Shown here piece after piece: positions 6,589-9,114 of a stretch of 9,114 nucleotides of DNA. Location of the stretch: the NCBI GenBank assembly GCA_903944255.1, contig CAJARE010000089.1, positions 1-9,114 on the forward strand, written 5' to 3'. How positions within the stretch are numbered: position 1 is the first letter of the stretch; every line of letters begins with the position of its first letter. Made by a program: the position numbers and the translations under genes. The notes below the pieces were generated by a model, which was not told where the DNA came from, searched no databases, and worked only from the letters and a program-made list of their open reading frames with translations. The DNA is from an uncultured beta proteobacterium (GTDB lineage Bacteria > Pseudomonadota > Gammaproteobacteria > Burkholderiales > Burkholderiaceae).

Positions 6589-7565
6589 AATGTTTTGATT
6601 TTCTGGCGAATAGCCCCAAAAATTGTTTTACCTTGAGCATCAAATGAGTCTATGTAAACCTCATCCCCGTTCTTTAAAAACGGGGTACTAGGATTGCCAT
6701 GGGTCATTTGCTCATGAATGCGAGCCTCTGCTACACATCCAAAGCCACTCTGCTCATCTTGATTCGTAACAGAGCCAGCACCAATAATGGTACCAGCACT
6801 CAATGCTCTTGTACGGCAGGCATGTGCAATTAAATCAGGATAAGTAAAAAACATATCCTTCCCAGTATTGGGTTGCCCCATGCGCTTACCATTAATCTCC
6901 GATACAAGCTCTAAATGCAGTTTTTCCCCATCCCAGATTTCACCGAGCTCATCTAATGTGACAGCCACTGGCGAAAATGAACTAGTAGGCTTAGCTTGCA
7001 TAAATCCAAAACCTTTTGGAAGCTCAGTTTTCGTGAGCGATCTCAGGGTGTAATCGTTTAAAAGCATGACTAACTTAATATGACTAGCAGCCTCAGCTTT
7101 TGTGATTCCCATAGGGACATCATCAACAACGATAGCCACTTCCGCCTCGTAATCTGGCTCTAAAGTAGCGTCCGGAAATACCATTGTTTCAGTAGGACCA
7201 CAAAACCGATCAGAAAGTCCTTGATACATCAAAGGCTCTGTTTTGTAATTCGGGGGCATTTCCGCACCCCGGGCTTTGCGGGCTTTTTCCATATGGTGCA
7301 AATAAACCGAACCGTCCAGAAATTGATAGCTACGTGGAAATGGACTTTCCAGCTTCATGAGATCCAAATCAAATGCACCATTAGCCTGACCTGCATTTAA
7401 TTGAGAGTAAACCTTCTCAAGCTGGGGCTTAAGCACATTCCAGCTCTCAATTGCTTTTTGCATGGTGGGGGCTATTTCGGAAACCACGATACCTCGTGCG
7501 AGGTCTTTAGAAACCACTATCAACTTCCCATCACGATCGCCAGTTCTTAAGCTAGCTAATTTCAT
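6585..7565 (-). CDS. Fumarylacetoacetate hydrolase (FAH) family enzyme
   Basis: A 326-residue cytosolic hydrolase of the FAH family, whose members cleave C-C bonds in acylpyruvate-like compounds or act as decarboxylases or hydratases in aromatic and sugar-acid breakdown. An N-terminal domain (about 1-75) precedes the catalytic fold. Expected active-site residues are in place: D84 and H91 with the same seven-residue spacing as D126/H133 of fumarylacetoacetase, E140 and E142 (DYEAEVAIVV, like E199/E201), D171 (LLNDYTLR, like D233 in NDWSARD) and K192 (QAKPTSSFSPV, like K253). The length is nearer the bacterial two-domain enzymes than the 420-residue human one. Start ATG 7565 has an AGGAG at ideal distance. 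It lies 39 bases after the DUF1622 gene and overlaps the next gene by four bases. Fumarylacetoacetate itself is only one possible substrate; no homogentisate dioxygenase or maleylacetoacetate isomerase gene is nearby. Confidence 0.92.
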   Translation of the reverse strand: MKLASLRTGDRDGKLIVVSKDLARGIVVSEIAPTMQKAIESWNVLKPQLEKVYSQLNAGQANGAFDLDLMKLESPFPRSYQFLDGSVYLHHMEKARKARGAEMPPNYKTEPLMYQGLSDRFCGPTETMVFPDATLEPDYEAEVAIVVDDVPMGITKAEAASHIKLVMLLNDYTLRSLTKTELPKGFGFMQAKPTSSFSPVAVTLDELGEIWDGEKLHLELVSEINGKRMGQPNTGKDMFFTYPDLIAHACRTRALSAGTIIGAGSVTNQDEQSGFGCVAEARIHEQMTHGNPSTPFLKNGDEVYIDSFDAQGKTIFGAIRQKIKTL

Positions 7566-7570
7566 TACAT

Positions 7571-7575
7571 CTCCT
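7571..7575 (-). promoter_or_regulatory. Ribosome binding site of the FAH-family gene
   Basis: AGGAG on the minus strand lies five bases before ATG 7565 in the short AT-rich gap after the DUF1622 gene. It supports this start. Confidence 0.75.
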
Positions 7576-7604
7576 ATATCTTTTTTATTTTAAATACGAT
7601 TGTT

Positions 7605-7958
7605 TTATTGCGCTTTTCTGGGCGCCTGCCAAGGCCAACGGCCATCTATTTCTAATGTCAAGGACCAGCTTAAGAAACAACGAATCAACACGATAGCACC
7701 AAGCACGCTAACACTCATTAAAGTTGGGCTAATAGCAACAGTACGAATTACATCTCCTGCAACCAACACTTCTAAACCCAGAATCAGAGAGCGCACAATC
7801 TGAACACGAAAGACTTTATAGGCATCATCCGATTTTTGAGTTACGAGATTCTTAATAAAAAGAATGAGGCCCCATAAAACACCAATGGAAACCACGGCGA
7901 CGCCCAAAGCGTCCATCACATCACTTACCGCTTTAATGATTTCAATTTGATTCATCAT
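7605..7958 (-). CDS. DUF1622 family membrane protein
   Basis: A 117-residue integral membrane protein of unknown function. Hydrophobic segments lie at about 14-35 (VMDALGVAVVSIGVLWGLILF), 57-77 (SLILGLEVLVAGDVIRTV) and 79-97 (LMSVSVLGAIVLIRCFLSW). The family hallmarks are LGLEVLVAGDVIRTV, PTL, an IVLIRxFLSW stretch and a C-terminal EIDGRWPW. The second ATG (7955) is an equally possible start. The gene lies between a binding protein and the hydrolase, with gaps of 45 and 39 bases, so it is cotranscribed. It is too small, and of the wrong type, to be the TctA permease; whether it resembles the small TctB subunit in role is speculation. Confidence 0.88.
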   Translation of the reverse strand: MMNQIEIIKAVSDVMDALGVAVVSIGVLWGLILFIKNLVTQKSDDAYKVFRVQIVRSLILGLEVLVAGDVIRTVAISPTLMSVSVLGAIVLIRCFLSWSLTLEIDGRWPWQAPRKAQ

Positions 7959-8003
7959 ATTTCTTAACAGTTTTAGGTTTGAAAAAAATGAACGCTCTGT
8001 AAT

Positions 8004-8954
8004 TTATTCCCTAGGAGCGCCTGACATTTTTACAATACCCTCATAGCGCTTCACTTCCGACTGGGAGAACTTAGTAAATTCTGCGACAGATCCACCATCG
8101 ATCTGAGCACCAATAGATTGAAGGCTTTTTCGTACCTCAGGATCATTTAATACTTTATTAAAAGCGGCATTGAGTTTTTCGCTGACTTCTTTTGATGCAC
8201 CGGCCGGTAGCATGACGCCATACCAAGCGTTAGCAACCATAGGAACGCCAGCCTCTCTCATCGTAGGCACATTAGGTAATTCCGGAATTCGCTTGTCAGC
8301 AGCAACACCCAAAGCTTTTAATTTTCCAGCCTTAATATTGTTGAGTGAGCCTGTATCGAGCATCATGTCGATGTGACCTGCCATCAAATCGATTGCGGCT
8401 GGCCCACTTCCTTTATAAGGCACATGTCGAACATCTAAACCCGTCACCGTTTTAAATTGAGCTCCTGCTAAATGCTGGGATGCGCCAATACCTGCTGAAC
8501 CATAGGTAAACTTTCCAGGATTTTGCTTTGCGTCAGCCATCAAATCTTTCATGCTATTCCATGGGGAAGAGGCGGGGACTACCATGACATTTGGAATCGT
8601 ACAAACCAGTACTACGGGCGTGAAATCTTTAATAACATCAAACCCTTGATTGGAAAATAGATGAGGGCCAGCCGCATTCGTTGAGCTGGTAGCCATCAAA
8701 ATAGAATAACCATCGGGCTTATCCTGGACAAATGCCTGTGTACCAATATTGCCACCTGCCCCACCCTTATTTTCAACAAATACTGAAACGCCCAGCTCTT
8801 TCGTCAGTGGCTGCACCAGAATGCGAGCCACTTGATCTGTTGCGCCGCCAGGAGGCCAAGGCACCAGAAATTTAATCGACTTATCTGGATATGCAGCAAA
8901 GCCATTGATAGCAAAGGTGGCAAGCAGGGCAATAAAGACAGACTTGAGTTTCAT
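8004..8954 (-). CDS. Bug/TctC-family periplasmic substrate-binding protein (first gene of operon)
   Basis: A 316-residue periplasmic receptor of the tripartite tricarboxylate transporter type. The signal peptide covers about 1-20 (MKLKSVFIALLATFAINGFA) and the mature chain starts AYPDKSIKFLVPW. The first ligand loop is the canonical PWPPGGATDQVAR. GGAGGNIGTQ, GYSILMATSS, YGSAGIGASQHLAGAQ, HVPYKGSGPAAIDLMAGHID and MLPAGASKEVSEKL follow in family order. The frame continues upstream to a TTG at 8981, but ATG 8954 begins a proper signal peptide and is preferred. It is clearly a distant paralogue of the binding protein three genes downstream; the two differ in the first loop, so they probably bind different ligands or different forms of one. 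As the first gene it should be the most strongly expressed. No permease genes are present. Confidence 0.95.
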   Translation of the reverse strand: MKLKSVFIALLATFAINGFAAYPDKSIKFLVPWPPGGATDQVARILVQPLTKELGVSVFVENKGGAGGNIGTQAFVQDKPDGYSILMATSSTNAAGPHLFSNQGFDVIKDFTPVVLVCTIPNVMVVPASSPWNSMKDLMADAKQNPGKFTYGSAGIGASQHLAGAQFKTVTGLDVRHVPYKGSGPAAIDLMAGHIDMMLDTGSLNNIKAGKLKALGVAADKRIPELPNVPTMREAGVPMVANAWYGVMLPAGASKEVSEKLNAAFNKVLNDPEVRKSLQSIGAQIDGGSVAEFTKFSQSEVKRYEGIVKMSGAPRE

Positions 8955-9114
8955 AGAGCACGTTCTTTCTAAAATAGGCAAATAAACAATTTCGGGTACA
9001 GTTTGATGAATATATCGTATCTCAGTTAATTGACCAGGAAATGCTTAAAGAGTTAAACCGCAATGAATTGCTTGAAATAGCCAATTCCACTCCCTCCAAA
9101 GAGAATTGCCCATC
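8955..9114. other. Upstream region of the five-gene operon, no named gene
   Basis: These 160 bases hold the candidate promoter below. A plus-strand frame stays open from 8978 to the window end, but its only usable start is ATG 9041, which gives the fragment MLKELNRNELLEIANSTPSK and four more residues. AGGA sits one base before that ATG, too close for a normal ribosome site. The minus strand shows three short open tails entering from the right, none recognisable. A divergent gene starting here is possible but unproven. Confidence 0.3.
9009..9036 (-). promoter_or_regulatory. Candidate sigma-70 promoter of the five-gene operon
   Basis: On the minus strand TGGTCA (9031-9036, 4 of 6 to the -35 consensus) is followed after 16 bases by TATATT (9009-9014, 5 of 6 to the -10 consensus). 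This would start transcription about 48 bases before ATG 8954. It is the best pair I see, but a match of this quality can occur by chance. Confidence 0.3.

Noticed and set aside
8955..8981. Upstream TTG start adding nine residues to the first Bug receptor
   Set aside because: The added residues (MPILERTCS) would displace the signal peptide, while ATG 8954 begins a textbook one.

Overview
The window looks like the chromosome of a Gram-negative betaproteobacterium of the order Burkholderiales, possibly a small-genome freshwater lineage such as Polynucleobacter. The clues are two Bug/TctC-type periplasmic binding proteins with no permease beside them, a DUF1622 membrane protein, a fumarylacetoacetase-family enzyme, and moderate base composition (mid-40s % G+C by eye). 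The taxonomic call is inference from gene content. No RNA gene, insertion sequence, CRISPR array or prophage was seen. The first 16 bases end in the 3' end of an Illumina adapter, so the window probably starts at a raw contig edge.

Left part (16-4385, all minus strand): transcription runs right to left. First comes a compact class I cyclic-nucleotide phosphodiesterase homologue (4385-3504). It overlaps by four bases (ATGA) a channel-type protein with an MscS pore domain and a C-terminal cyclic-nucleotide-binding domain (3507-2050). The pair reads as one module: a nucleotide-gated channel made together with the enzyme that would destroy its ligand. This is the most interesting feature of the window. 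A 225-base gap with a near-perfect hairpin follows, then a transmembrane methyl-accepting chemotaxis protein (1824-16).

Middle (4386-5061): a 136-base divergent intergenic region leads to a small secreted beta-barrel protein of the allene-oxide-cyclase/dirigent-like type (4522-4995, plus strand). It ends at a strong terminator that works in both directions (5011-5046) and also closes the operon coming from the right.

Right part (8954-5062, minus strand): a tight five-gene operon. In order of transcription it holds a Bug/TctC binding protein, a DUF1622 membrane protein, an FAH-family hydrolase, a second Bug/TctC binding protein (four-base overlap with the hydrolase) and a VOC/glyoxalase-fold metalloenzyme (12-base gap). 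It looks like an uptake and breakdown cassette for an unidentified organic acid, perhaps from aromatic breakdown, that borrows a permease encoded elsewhere. The last 160 bases hold its probable promoter and no gene that can be named.
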